A stretch of DNA of 57,770 bases from the NCBI GenBank assembly GCA_045104975.1, contig JBGCCY010000001.1, forward strand, positions 1 to 57,770. The letters are read 5' to 3'. The translations under genes were made by a program, and so were the position numbers. The notes under the pieces were generated by a model. That model made no database searches and was not told where the DNA came from. It saw nothing but the letters and a program-made list of their open reading frames with translations. Below are positions 35,601-44,504 of this stretch, in pieces (position 1 is the first letter of the stretch; each line of letters begins with the position of its first letter). The DNA comes from CAJQQY01 sp045104975. Its GTDB lineage: Bacteria; Bacteroidota; Bacteroidia; Chitinophagales; Saprospiraceae.

Positions 35601-38600
35601 GTCCTGCATCAATAATTTCTGGATCAACAATGGTTACTATAATAGTATCTGAATTGGTACAATCGGTATTTGGATTAGTATAAGTATAGATGATATCATA
35701 ACTGCCAACTCCACTAGAATTGAGTGGATTGAAAATTCCATTTGCTCCATCTACAATTCCATCACCTGACCAAGTTCCTCCAGCAGGAGTTGCAGGTCCT
35801 AAGTTAATATTAGAAGGTTGATTACAAAAAGTAAAGTCTTCTCCAGCATCAACAATTGGAAGAGGAAGGATGGTAACTATTACATCGTCAGAATTAATAC
35901 AACCTTCACTATTAGTATATGAATAAGTTAAGGTGTAATCTCCTGGAGTATTTGAAGTATAGAAAATTCCATTTTGTGCATCAATAATTCCAGTTCCACT
36001 CCATGTTCCACCAGTAGGGAAACCAACTAAATTGATATTTGATTCGCCAAAACAAATTTCTTGATCTTGTCCTGCATCTACATAAGGTAATTCGTTTACA
36101 ATAATCACGATGTCATCCCATACTTGACAATTTTCAGAACCAATAGTATAGGTCAAGGTATGTGTTCCATCTCCTGCCAAAGTTGGATCAAAAGTATTTC
36201 CAACTAAACCAGCACTACCATTAGAAATCCAAGTTCCTCCTGCTGGAGAAGCAATATTTCCTAAATCAATTATTCCATAGTCCATACAAATTTCCATATC
36301 AGGTCCAGCATTAATAGATTGAGATGAAGTAACTGAAACAGTAGAAGCAATATCATTGGTACAACCATTTCCATCTGTGTAGGTATATGTTAAGTTGTAA
36401 GTACCAACTCCACCAGCTATCTCAGGATCAAATTGATTATAACTAACTCCTTGTCCACTCCAAGTTCCACCAATAGGTGTAGAGTAGGGAAGAGGCACTA
36501 ATCCTGATGTATTACAGTAGGTGGTATCATTTGTAGTTAGTGTAGGAAGTGGATTTACTGAAACGATTAGATTATCAGAATTCACACAACCATTATTATC
36601 TTGATAAGTATAAGTGAAAGAAAAATTACCAGCTCCAGATGCAGTTGCATCAAAAATATTGGCAACGAATACTCCACCATTATTACTCGTCCAAGTTCCA
36701 CCACTTGGAGTGGCATAAAGTACAATTGACTTTTCACTTTGACATACTACAATATCATCCATTGTACTAACTATTGGCAAAGGATTGATAGTGATTTGAA
36801 CATCATCACTTACTTGACAATTTCCACTTCCAATAGAGTAAGTCAAAGTATGTGTTCCGACCCCTGCTGTAAATGGATTAAAAGAGTTTCCATTTAATCC
36901 TGGACTTCCATTTGAAGTCCAATTTCCACCTTGTGGCGAAGCCATTTGGCTCAAATCAATTACTCCAGCATTCATACAGATTTCAAAATCACTACCTGCA
37001 TTTACATTATTTGGAGAAATTACACTTGCCGTAATTGTATTGTTATTTTCACAACCATTTTCATCGGCATAAGTATATGTTAAGTTGTAACTTCCTATTC
37101 CACCCGCAATATCTGGATCAAATTGATTACCCGAAACGCCAACTCCTGACCAAGTTCCACCAGAAGGATTAGCTACTGGTAAATCTACTAATCCAGAAGT
37201 ATTACAATAAGAAGTATCATTGACTACAATGGTTGGTAATGGTAAAACTTCGATATCAATACTGGCTGAATTTGAACACAAAGTATTCATATCAGTATAA
37301 AAATAAGTTAAGGTATGAACTCCAATTCCGGCCACATTCGGATCAAAATCATTTCCAGAAACACCAATTCCTGACCAAGCTCCTCCAGCAGGACTAGCTC
37401 CACTTAAATTAACTAGAGTTTCGTTTACACAAACTTCATTTAAGTTTGGAAGAATAATGTTAGGTAAATCTAAAACTTCAATTACTTTAGTATCAGAAGT
37501 TTCACAAACTCCTGCTCCAAAAGTATAAGTTACTACATGAATCCCAACACCAGCAAGGGCTGGGTCGAAAATATTACTTCCTGGTGTAATTCCATTTCCA
37601 CTCCATGTTCCTCCAACAGGAGTTCCAGTTTGAATGGAAAATGAATTATCATTAATACAAAATTCTTCATCCATCCCAGCATCTGCTACATCATTAGGAA
37701 CAATTGAAATTACTTTAGTATCGCTATTGGCACAACCTGTATAGGAATCAACATAAGTATAAGTCAAAGTATAATTTCCTAATCCTGGTGTATTTCCAGC
37801 ATTAAAAACACCCATTGGAGTAACCCCTGTTCCAGTCCAAGTTCCACCTAAAGGAGAGAAACCTGTCAATTGAATATCGAATGGATTTTCACAAATAGAT
37901 TGATCTAATCCTGCATCAACATCTGGTCGGTCATTGATAATTACAATTTTGGTACTGGTATTTGTACAATTATTTCCATCAGTAAAACTGTAAATTAAAT
38001 TATAAACTCCAGGGCCAGATCCAGCTGGATCAACATAAGCATTCCCAATAATTACTGCACCATTATCGGTAGACCAAGTTCCTCCTGCTGGCGATGCTCC
38101 AGTCAATTCAAGCAAGGTCTCGTAAATACAAGCCTCTTGATCAGGACCAGCATCTGTTGGTGTTAAATCCAAAACAGTAACTACCATGGTTGCAGTCAAA
38201 CTACAATTTCCATCCAAGTAATCATAGGTTAAAATATTATCTCCTACATTATTATTTCCTGGGTTAAAAAAACCGTTCGGCGAAACGCCATTTCCAGACC
38301 AGGATCCTCCCGCTGGAGTGGCAGTTACATAAAAGGAAGCATCGTTTCTACAAACAGTTTGATCAGGTATAATGGAAACATTGCCTGGCTCTTGAACATT
38401 AAAAGTTTGAGTAGAAGTACTTTGTCCACATTGATTGGTGGCAGTTACACTTACCGTATAAGTTCCTGTTGAACCATAATAAATTCCTGTAGGGTAAGCA
38501 CCAGAATATGTAGAAGGAAATCCTCCTGGGAAACTCCATTCGATAGATGAAAATGTTCCATTGTTAGCATTGTAATTTACATCAGATGCATCGAAGTCCA

Positions 38601-40173
38601 AAGTAGCTGTTTCACAATAATCATTCATTGGATTTAAAATAACTTCAGGTGCCGCAACAATTACTAAAGTAGTATCCCAACTGGCAACATCACATAAATT
38701 ACTTGTCAATAAACTCACATTATAATTTCCAGGTTCTGTGAAATTAACAATAATGTCTTGCGTCGTAAATGTTGATGTATCTACAAAATTCCAACCTCCT
38801 GCTGGACTAATATTCCAAACATAATTCAAACTATCTCCCTCTGATTCATTTTGAAAAGTAGCCATTGTCGAAACACATTCATCTGCTCCCGGTGAAGCCG
38901 CTGTAACTAAATTTACAATAGCTGATGAAATTGGATCTCCAAAAACTTCGAAGGTTTGACTAACTACTCCTGACCCACAAGATGGGCTGTTTAAATTCAT
39001 CGTAATCGTATAATTTCCTGGCGTATAAAATACCACCACAATTTCATCTGATCCAAAAAAGTTACCAGAAGTTACTTCCCAATCCACTCCAGGTACACCA
39101 GGAGTAATAGACCATGTAGGTGGTAAACTTGTACAAGTTGATGGGTTTCCACTCGATACTTCTCCTAATCCTCCAGAGTCATTGGTGAAAGTATATTCTT
39201 CTCCTTCACAAGCTGCAGATGGTTCTGTAATTAAAATTTCTAAATCAGGTGGTGTACTTACTTCAATCGGTTCAATGGTTGCTTGTGATGATCCACATGG
39301 ATTCGTAGCTTCGATTTGAACGTCGTAAGCATTTTCATAATTTCCTGTAGAAGTAGTTAAGCCACACGAAGATTCTAAGAAAGTATAAGTAAAAGCTGCA
39401 GGAACATTATTTTGAGTAAAAGTCTGAACTAGAACTCCACTTACATAAACATTATAAATAGTTCCCTCAGGATTATTCGAAGTATTTGTAATTGGAAAGT
39501 CAACGGTAGCAGGCGCACAAAGTCCTGTCGTATTTCCAGGTGTTGCCAATCCTACTGATGGATTTCCTCCATTATAAAAAGTATAATTTTGAGTAGCAGT
39601 ACAACCATTAGAAGTTTCTACGGTAAGTACAATATTGTAATATCCGAAACCAGAGTAATCATGTGAGATAAAATTAGTTCCCGGAAATGTACTGTTATCA
39701 AAAACTTCAGTTGTTCCATCTCCCCAATTAAAAGTATAACTCACATTGTCGGTATAAGTCATAGAAGCATTATAAAGATCCAACGTTACATCAGGAAGAC
39801 TACTACAAACTCTAATTTGATCTCCATCCAAAACACCACTTCCAGGAAGTACACCAATAGATGCATCTGGAGTAGTTAGGATATTCACATTTTGAGTAGA
39901 GCAAAAATTATTATTTCGAAATAAGGTAACAGAAAAAGTAGTATTAGAATTTACTTGAGGAAATGTGTAAGAAACATTTGGCCCTGTAGCATCTATATTT
40001 CCATCTCCGTCGAAGTCCCAAGTGTAATTTCCCGAAGGGCTAATTACATTGAAATTAACTGGCTGTAAACCACAGATATTAGTATTGGAAACTGTAAAAT
40101 TACATTGGCTAGTTGCATCAAAACTATTGAAGGTAGATGCTGCAATAATTAGAAGTGAGTAAATATATTTCAT
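32632..40173 (-). CDS. Giant adhesin-like repeat protein with T9SS type B C-terminal domain
   Basis: 2513 residues. Signal peptide (YSLLIIAASTFNSFDATSQ). About 500 residues of PKD-like and less regular domains, then 14 repeats of 75-80 residues with the pattern DAGxDxxIC...L.G.(S/T)PAGGTWSGxG(V/I)...FDPxxAGxGxHxLTYTYTDxxGCxNSD. Nine PKD domains follow (W.FGDGxxSxxxxPxHxY...G.Y.V.L). The C-terminus is a gliding motility-associated domain (FVPNAFSPEQGIGNVRVFKPAG...LQIFSPYGQLLWET...SWDGRIKGKLMPQDVYVWKA). It should cross the outer membrane through the T9SS and stay on the surface as an adhesin, SprB-like in design. A PorP/SprF gene lies just upstream in the same direction. Confidence 0.93.
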   Translation of the reverse strand: MKYIYSLLIIAASTFNSFDATSQCNFTVSNTNICGLQPVNFNVISPSGNYTWDFDGDGNIDATGPNVSYTFPQVNSNTTFSVTLFRNNNFCSTQNVNILTTPDASIGVLPGSGVLDGDQIRVCSSLPDVTLDLYNASMTYTDNVSYTFNWGDGTTEVFDNSTFPGTNFISHDYSGFGYYNIVLTVETSNGCTATQNYTFYNGGNPSVGLATPGNTTGLCAPATVDFPITNTSNNPEGTIYNVYVSGVLVQTFTQNNVPAAFTYTFLESSCGLTTSTGNYENAYDVQIEATNPCGSSQATIEPIEVSTPPDLEILITEPSAACEGEEYTFTNDSGGLGEVSSGNPSTCTSLPPTWSITPGVPGVDWEVTSGNFFGSDEIVVVFYTPGNYTITMNLNSPSCGSGVVSQTFEVFGDPISSAIVNLVTAASPGADECVSTMATFQNESEGDSLNYVWNISPAGGWNFVDTSTFTTQDIIVNFTEPGNYNVSLLTSNLCDVASWDTTLVIVAAPEVILNPMNDYCETATLDFDASDVNYNANNGTFSSIEWSFPGGFPSTYSGAYPTGIYYGSTGTYTVSVTATNQCGQSTSTQTFNVQEPGNVSIIPDQTVCRNDASFYVTATPAGGSWSGNGVSPNGFFNPGNNNVGDNILTYDYLDGNCSLTATMVVTVLDLTPTDAGPDQEACIYETLLELTGASPAGGTWSTDNGAVIIGNAYVDPAGSGPGVYNLIYSFTDGNNCTNTSTKIVIINDRPDVDAGLDQSICENPFDIQLTGFSPLGGTWTGTGVTPMGVFNAGNTPGLGNYTLTYTYVDSYTGCANSDTKVISIVPNDVADAGMDEEFCINDNSFSIQTGTPVGGTWSGNGITPGSNIFDPALAGVGIHVVTYTFGAGVCETSDTKVIEVLDLPNIILPNLNEVCVNETLVNLSGASPAGGAWSGIGVSGNDFDPNVAGIGVHTLTYFYTDMNTLCSNSASIDIEVLPLPTIVVNDTSYCNTSGLVDLPVANPSGGTWSGVGVSGNQFDPDIAGGIGSYNLTYTYADENGCENNNTITASVISPNNVNAGSDFEICMNAGVIDLSQMASPQGGNWTSNGSPGLNGNSFNPFTAGVGTHTLTYSIGSGNCQVSDDVQITINPLPIVSTMDDIVVCQSEKSIVLYATPSGGTWTSNNGGVFVANIFDATASGAGNFSFTYTYQDNNGCVNSDNLIVSVNPLPTLTTNDTTYCNTSGLVPLPYSTPIGGTWSGQGVSYNQFDPEIAGGVGTYNLTYTYTDGNGCTNDIASTVSVTSSQSINAGPDMEICMDYGIIDLGNIASPAGGTWISNGSAGLVGNTFDPTLAGDGTHTLTYTIGSENCQVWDDIVIIVNELPYVDAGQDQEICFGESNINLVGFPTGGTWSGTGIIDAQNGIFYTSNTPGDYTLTYSYTNSEGCINSDDVIVTILPLPIVDAGEDFTFCNQPSNINLGPATPAGGTWSGDGIVDGANGIFNPLNSSGVGSYDIIYTYTNPNTDCTNSDTIIVTIVDPEIIDAGPNDTLCIDQGIHQLNNFQPANGTWSGTGITDANAGTFDPITAGEGLHSITYSFGTGSCFVEDTKTILVIDLSYVTAGPDESTCITYEYFALSGYSPAGGVWTGNGIIDSDNGIFDPALAQVGDHVLTYTYTDSLSGCVVSDAKLMTVFPMEDPTFDMPHLVCRNEVVNFENLSPANYSASWNFGDGNTSNDFSPSYAYDVVGTYVVTLEVENEHGCVGEISDTIVVTDVPVAYFQPDTSEACVGLELNLTNLSFGVDLSYNWTFGDSQNSSTLENPGVIYFENGLNDTAYVITLTTTNQCGSSTFQDVVTVTPQPVASIGLSPQTDCSPVIMEFANISVGAATDFYWDYGNGNTSTGVLPETQTYTADTTIEIYTVTLISSNVCGSDTTTTEIVVTPPDVQALAGASQFAGCQPLTVDFYNYATPGATIDWVFGDGNSSSQIQPSHTFTEPGEYTVIQFAGSDCGYDTTSINIIVYPAPEVEFTHPTFVCSNQPIQFSNNSINTSGNYWNFGDGQTSQLNEPEHIFTEPGEYTVTLQGISIYNQCPATYTSVVTVMELPDASFEPAAYSGCVPFELELFNSSQGTIFYEWSFGDGNTSIEESPSHVYNEIGIYEVTLIATDINGCFNDTTLSNIIVHPTAEAAFEYERTSLCGLPAQINFENQSSGATGYTWNFGNGLTTPNTNPSNVYTEAGEYSVELIATNQFSCADTMLQNLTIHPEPEANFEVEGAEGCEPMEVTFRNTSAGSNNFYWDFGNGNISEEENPTNLYQENGLYDVQLIVSIDDACFDTIVLNELINVHITPFANFEIDESTSGVNDGEFQIINLSENADNYYWEFSDGGTSQAVNPRHRFFNNGNKQIYLEASTEFGCTDDTLINFIPKTIKGLFVPNAFSPEQGIGNVRVFKPAGVGLKEYHLQIFSPYGQLLWETQELADGQPVESWDGRIKGKLMPQDVYVWKAYGVFDDGTIWQGEPKKNGGYKTIGSVTLLR
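36100..37480. repeat. Higher-order duplication inside the giant adhesin gene
   Basis: Within the 14 GGTWSG-type repeats, units 8-10 resemble units 5-7 more closely than other units. The segment around 36511 matches the segment around 37201 at an offset of about 690 bp (for example both encode Y-C-N-T-S-G-L-V followed by P-x-G-G-T-W-S-G and a partner unit with G-x-x-D-L). This suggests duplication of a three-unit block. Boundaries are approximate. Confidence 0.6.
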
Positions 40174-40269
40174 ATAGAATTAAATTAGCTTGGATTTCTT
40201 AAATATAGATGGGAGAACTCTGGATTTTATTTTTATCTTAAATTACTGGTAGTCAGTTGATTATGTTCT

Positions 40270-41376
40270 TTAGAAAAATTTATAACAATTAATAGGTCTC
40301 TTTTTACCCCGTTTTCTTTTCTTTCCATGTTTAGGTTGAAGTAAGGTCAGACCAGTCCAACGTAGAGCAACTTCGTAAACTCCTCCAGCTCTAGTTCCTA
40401 ATCCAGAAGTATTTGCATCGTAACTGAAACCTATAAAATATTGGTTCATTTTATTTTTTTCGATATATGCTCCTGCAGCAAAAATTAAAGCATTGGTATT
40501 TTTAAAACCAAGAATCGGCACTTTGTTTTGATACATCGCACCAAAATACATCCCATCAAACATTAGGTAGGCTCCATAGGTAATCACTTGAAAATTTCGT
40601 TTAAAGTCTGCTAAATTTTCTCCTTGGATATCGTATTTGAAATTTGGTGAAACAGAAATGGTTTTCTTCCTTCCAGCATAGTAAATCAATGGAATTACTG
40701 AACCAGCATGAATCGTTACTCTAGGAGGAACACTCGTATCTAAATTTTGCAAAGATTCTCCTCCTCCGTTTTCATTAAAAAGAGAAACTAAATGATGTAA
40801 ACTAAATCCGATATTCGTTCTAACATTTCTTAGTTTTCTTTTTCCAAATTTTATATCTGTAGTATTTACCCAAATTGCTCCAAGATCAAAATCTGTATGT
40901 CTAACATATTCTTGCCCAGGTTGAGCAGTTGTTGAAAAAATATTTCCATGAACTGGATCAAGTTGATCAGAGAAAACTAATTTGCTCCAATCTATTGACT
41001 TTTGCACCCATCGTCCTTGTAATCCAATTTTGATTTCATTATGCTTTCGCAATGGAATAGAATAAGCATAAGATAGCCCAACGGAAGTATTTTTTAACTC
41101 TCCAATTCCTTCTTCATCTTGAAAAAGTTGAATCCCAAATCCACTATTGATAAATGGTCTTTTGATTTCAAAACTCATCCCATAAGTTCTAAACCCTCGA
41201 TCTGCAGATAACCATTGAAGCCTCGACACAGCTGCAACACTTACTCCATTATCAAGTCCAGTAAATGCAGGATTAAGATAAGTTCGATTAGCATAGAATT
41301 GAGAAAAGGATGGATCTTGAGAAAACGAAATTGTAGAGAGAAGAGTGCAAATTATTCCTATGTAAATTTTTTTCAT
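40270..41376 (-). CDS. PorP/SprF family type IX secretion system membrane protein
   Basis: 368 residues. Signal peptide MKKIYIGIICTLLSTISFSQ. The family start follows: DPSFSQFYANRTYLNPAFTGLDNG...VAAVSRLQWLS, then alternating beta strands ending RAGGVYEVALRW, as in the PorP/SprF family. SprF-type proteins are outer-membrane barrels that take part in secretion or surface attachment of a partner adhesin with a type B C-terminal domain. The partner here is clearly the 2513-residue protein: both genes are on the minus strand, with sprF-like first and a 96-bp gap. The last 20 residues are Lys/Arg-rich (KHGKKRKRGKKRPIN), which is unusual for a barrel end. Confidence 0.93.
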   Translation of the reverse strand: MKKIYIGIICTLLSTISFSQDPSFSQFYANRTYLNPAFTGLDNGVSVAAVSRLQWLSADRGFRTYGMSFEIKRPFINSGFGIQLFQDEEGIGELKNTSVGLSYAYSIPLRKHNEIKIGLQGRWVQKSIDWSKLVFSDQLDPVHGNIFSTTAQPGQEYVRHTDFDLGAIWVNTTDIKFGKRKLRNVRTNIGFSLHHLVSLFNENGGGESLQNLDTSVPPRVTIHAGSVIPLIYYAGRKKTISVSPNFKYDIQGENLADFKRNFQVITYGAYLMFDGMYFGAMYQNKVPILGFKNTNALIFAAGAYIEKNKMNQYFIGFSYDANTSGLGTRAGGVYEVALRWTGLTLLQPKHGKKRKRGKKRPINCYKFF

Positions 41377-41780
41377 GGGCTTACGATTGATTCTACTAAA
41401 CTGAATTTAGTATTGGTTATGATTGTGACGAATTATGTTGTTTGAGGAGTTATAGATTAAAAGGAATACTTCAATGATAGGCCTGTTTTGGGTTAGGTTC
41501 AATTATGACAAGGTGAGATATTGTGACACTTATGTATTTAAAAGGGTATTTTTTTTAATATGATTTAATCTTAGTTTTTCTATGTTGGAAAACAATTAAA
41601 GTATTGATAATCAGTATTTAATACATGGGTGAATTTAAAATTCATTTAAATGAATGGAAAGGGAAATTTAAAAAGGGAAACTTTCATAACGAAGAGAAAA
41701 GTTAAGAAAGTTAAAAAAAAAGAAGATAAAAGCAATAATTGTAGAAAGAATGAATAACAAGGATGATTGGAGGTAAGATA
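41377..41780. other. Intergenic region upstream of the SprF-adhesin operon
   Basis: 404 bp with no coding frame supported. It should hold the operon promoter (minus strand) and the 3' end of the response regulator transcript. No exact TAnnTTTG box or hairpin terminator was recognised. A purine-rich run lies near 41690-41760. Confidence 0.45.
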
Positions 41781-42428
41781 TTAGACTGGACTTTTGACAA
41801 TCCCTTTTTCCACAGCATATAAAACCAATTCTGAAGTGGATTTTAATTCCAATTTATTCATGATGTTTTTTCGATGAGTATAGATGGTGTGAGTACTTAA
41901 ATTAAGTTGACTAGCAATTTCTTTGGCTATTTTTCCATCAACAACTAATCGTACGATTTCAATTTCACGAGGAGAAAGTGGAATAGGAGAGCAGTCTTCT
42001 TCTTTTGCAAATGACTTTTCGAGGATGAAATTTAGGATTTTATTGCAAAAGAATTTTTCGTGTTTTGCCGTGGCTTTGATGGCATTAATGATTTCTTCTT
42101 CATCACAACTTTTTGTCAAAAAACTACTTACGCCATTTTGGACAACATTGTAAATATTTTCTTTTTCATTGTCACCGCTGATGACTAAAATTTTTGATTC
42201 AGGAGAAGCAGATCGGATTTTATCAATTGAAGAGATGTCAAAATTTTTAGGTTGTTGATAATCTAAAATTACCACATCTGGAGAATGATTTTCTAGAATT
42301 TTGAGCAATCCTTTTTCAGAACCAGCTTCTCCTACAATTTCAAATTGCTCGAACTCATCGATAAGATGTCTCAATCCTACTCGAATTAAATATTGTGCAT
42401 CCGCAATTGCAATTGTTGTTTTTGACAT
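41781..42428 (-). CDS. NarL/FixJ-type response regulator, orphan
   Basis: 215 residues. Receiver domain 1-122 with the acidic pocket near Asp10, phosphoacceptor Asp56 in VVILDYQQP, Ser/Thr at LVISGD (about 81-86) and Lys in SFLTKS. LuxR-type HTH at about 150-212: LSPREIEIVRLVVDGKIAKEIASQLNLSTHTIYTHRKNIMNKL. No histidine kinase gene is adjacent. Its stop lies about 400 bp upstream of the sprF-like gene on the same strand, so control of that operon is possible but not shown. Confidence 0.9.
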   Translation of the reverse strand: MSKTTIAIADAQYLIRVGLRHLIDEFEQFEIVGEAGSEKGLLKILENHSPDVVILDYQQPKNFDISSIDKIRSASPESKILVISGDNEKENIYNVVQNGVSSFLTKSCDEEEIINAIKATAKHEKFFCNKILNFILEKSFAKEEDCSPIPLSPREIEIVRLVVDGKIAKEIASQLNLSTHTIYTHRKNIMNKLELKSTSELVLYAVEKGIVKSPV

Positions 42429-42520
42429 GAAGCTGTTTTTTCAATATGAATGCAAAGATAGGGCGAAATTTCGTTTCTCAAAATTATTTGGAATTTGTTT
42501 AAATAAGGATGACTTTAAGA

Positions 42521-43066
42521 TTACATTTCTTTTCCAAATTCCTTCTCTGCCAAATTAATTATTGACTGAATCCATTGTTTTGCTCGTATTTCCTTAAGTT
42601 CAGCATACTTTTTTCGGTCTTGATTTGCTTCTTCTGCCAATTGAAATTTAAGAATTTCATATTTCTTTTTTGCCGAATCATTTTCTCTTAAAAAATCTCG
42701 AAAAAGGAGGTGTCTTTTTAACTCCTCACTTTCATTAATACAAACATATAAGTGGTGCTTATGTTTATCTAAGACTGGATGTTTTTCAATAATCTCCTTT
42801 CGTTTAAAAACTTCCCGATTTGGAATTCCTTGATTTCCATTATGGAAATATCCAATTTCGGAAAGTCCAGATTTTATTTTTGGAAAGTCTAAATCATTAT
42901 AATAAATAAGATCAATGTCAATGATTGGTTTTGCAGCAAGTCCAATCACGGAGGTACTTCCTACATGCTCTATTTGAATTTTGATTTCAGAAAGTGATTT
43001 TTGAATTTCGATTTTTATTTTCTCAAAATTATCTTTCCAGATTGGATTGTATTTTTGGATTACCAT
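42521..43066 (-). CDS. GrpB family (UPF0157) nucleotidyltransferase-like protein
   Basis: 181 residues from ATG 43066, the family start (MVIQKYNPIWKDNFEKIK); the longer frame to 43144 overlaps the upstream gene and reads non-protein-like. The core has IEHVGSTSVIGLAAKPIIDIDLIY (about 33-56), the GS...DID nucleotidyltransferase-like signature of GrpB, then HHLYVC and RHLLFRDFLREN. Family members have been linked to CoA synthesis-like roles and to nucleotidyl transfer; no clear reaction is set. It begins 2 bp after the Gfo/Idh/MocA stop codon, so they are co-transcribed. Confidence 0.87.
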   Translation of the reverse strand: MVIQKYNPIWKDNFEKIKIEIQKSLSEIKIQIEHVGSTSVIGLAAKPIIDIDLIYYNDLDFPKIKSGLSEIGYFHNGNQGIPNREVFKRKEIIEKHPVLDKHKHHLYVCINESEELKRHLLFRDFLRENDSAKKKYEILKFQLAEEANQDRKKYAELKEIRAKQWIQSIINLAEKEFGKEM

Positions 43067-43067
43067 A

Positions 43068-44195
43068 TTAGATTGAATAATTAACCATTTCCTTTTTCCC
43101 AGATTCAATCGCCTTCTTGATTGCATCAATAATTTGCATATCAATCAAGCCTTCTTCCCCTGAGGCAAGAATTTTAGTATCGTCATAAATGTTTCGAGCA
43201 AATGCATCCATCTGAGTCATCTGTTGAAATTCAGGCAAAGGCAAAGTTTCCTTTTGCTCATTCCAAGTCATAATTCCAGTCACTCGATTTGCCGAAAAAG
43301 CAGGTTGAAGTTCTAAGTAACCATTTCCAGTTGAGACGTGAAATCGATCTGTATAAGCTGAAAAACTCACCGTTGAATTACAAACGGTATTATCTTTAAA
43401 ATGCAATTGAAAAATATACGTTCCAAAAATATCTTTGTATAATTCAGGATCATCTTTATAAGCATGAGCAGTCACCGCAATTGGATTATGACCAGCTGCA
43501 CGACGAGCAGTTTGAATGGTATAAACTCCCAAATCCATGATCGCACCACCGCCGCCCATTTTTTTATCAATTCGCCATAGCCCTGGTTTAGCCATTCCAA
43601 AACCCAAACTTGATTCGATCATTTTGATAATTCCTTTGTGCGGTTTGTTTGCCTCTTCCATCACTTTAATATGATGTGGCTCATAATATAATCGATAACC
43701 AACTTGTAATTTTCGCTTCGCCTTTTTTGCAGCAGCAATCATGGTGGCACACTCAGCGGCATTCATTGCCATTGGTTTTTCGCAGATCACATGCTTGCCA
43801 GCTTGCAATGCTCGAATGGTATATTCCGCATGCATAAAGTTGGGCAAAACGATATAGACTATATCAATCGTCGGATCATCTTTTATGGAATCAAAATTTT
43901 TATAATTATAAGTATACTTTGGAGAAATGCCATATTTGTCTTGCCAGATTTTTTCTTTTTCTGGAGTGCCGGTGACGATTGCTTGAAGTTTGCAGAATTC
44001 AGTTTTTTGCAAAGCTGGAGCAATTTGGCGAGTGGCATAATTGCCAAGACCAACTACAGCAATGCCTAATTTTTCTTTGTCTCTATTTTTAAAGGAAGAC
44101 ATCATTGGCATTAATGCTAAGCTGCTTCCTGCAACGCTAAGATCCTTAATTGCTTTGCGACGGGAGATCGATTTTTTGTTTTCTTTATTTTTCAT
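43068..44195 (-). CDS. Gfo/Idh/MocA family oxidoreductase with Tat signal
   Basis: 375 residues. The N-terminus MKNKENKKSISRRKAIKDLSVAGSSLAL is a twin-arginine signal (SRRKAIK), so export by Tat with NAD(P) bound is expected. Rossmann motif GIAVVGLGNYA (about 44-54), then VYIVLPNFMHAEYTIRALQAGKHVICEKPMA with the family EKP motif and its conserved Lys. The C-terminal domain has GGGGAIMDLGVYTIQTAR. It resembles periplasmic glucose-fructose oxidoreductase; the sugar substrate is open. First gene of a pair with the GrpB-like gene. Confidence 0.9.
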   Translation of the reverse strand: MKNKENKKSISRRKAIKDLSVAGSSLALMPMMSSFKNRDKEKLGIAVVGLGNYATRQIAPALQKTEFCKLQAIVTGTPEKEKIWQDKYGISPKYTYNYKNFDSIKDDPTIDIVYIVLPNFMHAEYTIRALQAGKHVICEKPMAMNAAECATMIAAAKKAKRKLQVGYRLYYEPHHIKVMEEANKPHKGIIKMIESSLGFGMAKPGLWRIDKKMGGGGAIMDLGVYTIQTARRAAGHNPIAVTAHAYKDDPELYKDIFGTYIFQLHFKDNTVCNSTVSFSAYTDRFHVSTGNGYLELQPAFSANRVTGIMTWNEQKETLPLPEFQQMTQMDAFARNIYDDTKILASGEEGLIDMQIIDAIKKAIESGKKEMVNYSI

Positions 44196-44504
44196 AACAA
44201 TAAAGAAAATAAAAAATAATTAGAGTTGCTTTTTACTACTTCATTTGTTTTTATATAAAATGTCTAGATTTTTGACAAAAAAATCCAGATTGTATTGATT
44301 AGTTCTTAACATATTTAGGGCATGTTTAAACTTTTAACTAACTGAAAGTCAATGATTTGTGGTTCTTGCTAACAATTTCATTTGAAGTTTAGCGAGCTAA
44401 ATAAAAATTAAATTGGACGTAAGGTCTATAAAGCGTTGATTTTCAGGACGGTAAAAATTTAAACATGCTCTTAGGTGATTCTTTTATCCTCAAAAAACAA
44501 ACCA
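44196..44504. other. Divergent intergenic region occupied by a MITE-like element
   Basis: About 309 bp between the Gfo/Idh/MocA start and the broken cytochrome gene; half of it is the inverted-repeat element at 44318-44470. Confidence 0.6.
44318..44470. mobile_element. MITE-like inverted-repeat element, copy B
   Basis: 153 bp. The left end starts gggcatgtttaaacttttaa; the right end, reverse-complemented, starts gagcatgtttaaatttttac. Both arms continue to a CTGAAARTCAA block, giving imperfect terminal inverted repeats of about 36 bp. It is flanked by a 3-bp direct repeat TTA (44315-44317 and 44471-44473), as left by a transposase that makes 3-bp duplications. It carries no coding frame. Arms match copy A at 6164-6258. 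The parent insertion sequence is not in the window; IS5-type is a guess. Confidence 0.7.

Noticed and set aside
32632..40173. Regular DNA repeats that could be read as a CRISPR array or satellite
   Set aside because: The repeats are in one open frame, about 75-80 codons long and diverged at DNA level; they are protein domains.
42521..43144. Longer start for the GrpB-like gene at 43144
   Set aside because: The extra 26 residues overlap the Gfo/Idh/MocA coding end and read as non-protein; ATG 43066 matches the family start.
44475..44504. GTG start for the broken cytochrome gene
   Set aside because: It lies only 2 bp beyond the element's flanking repeat; the ATG at 44505 begins a proper membrane anchor.
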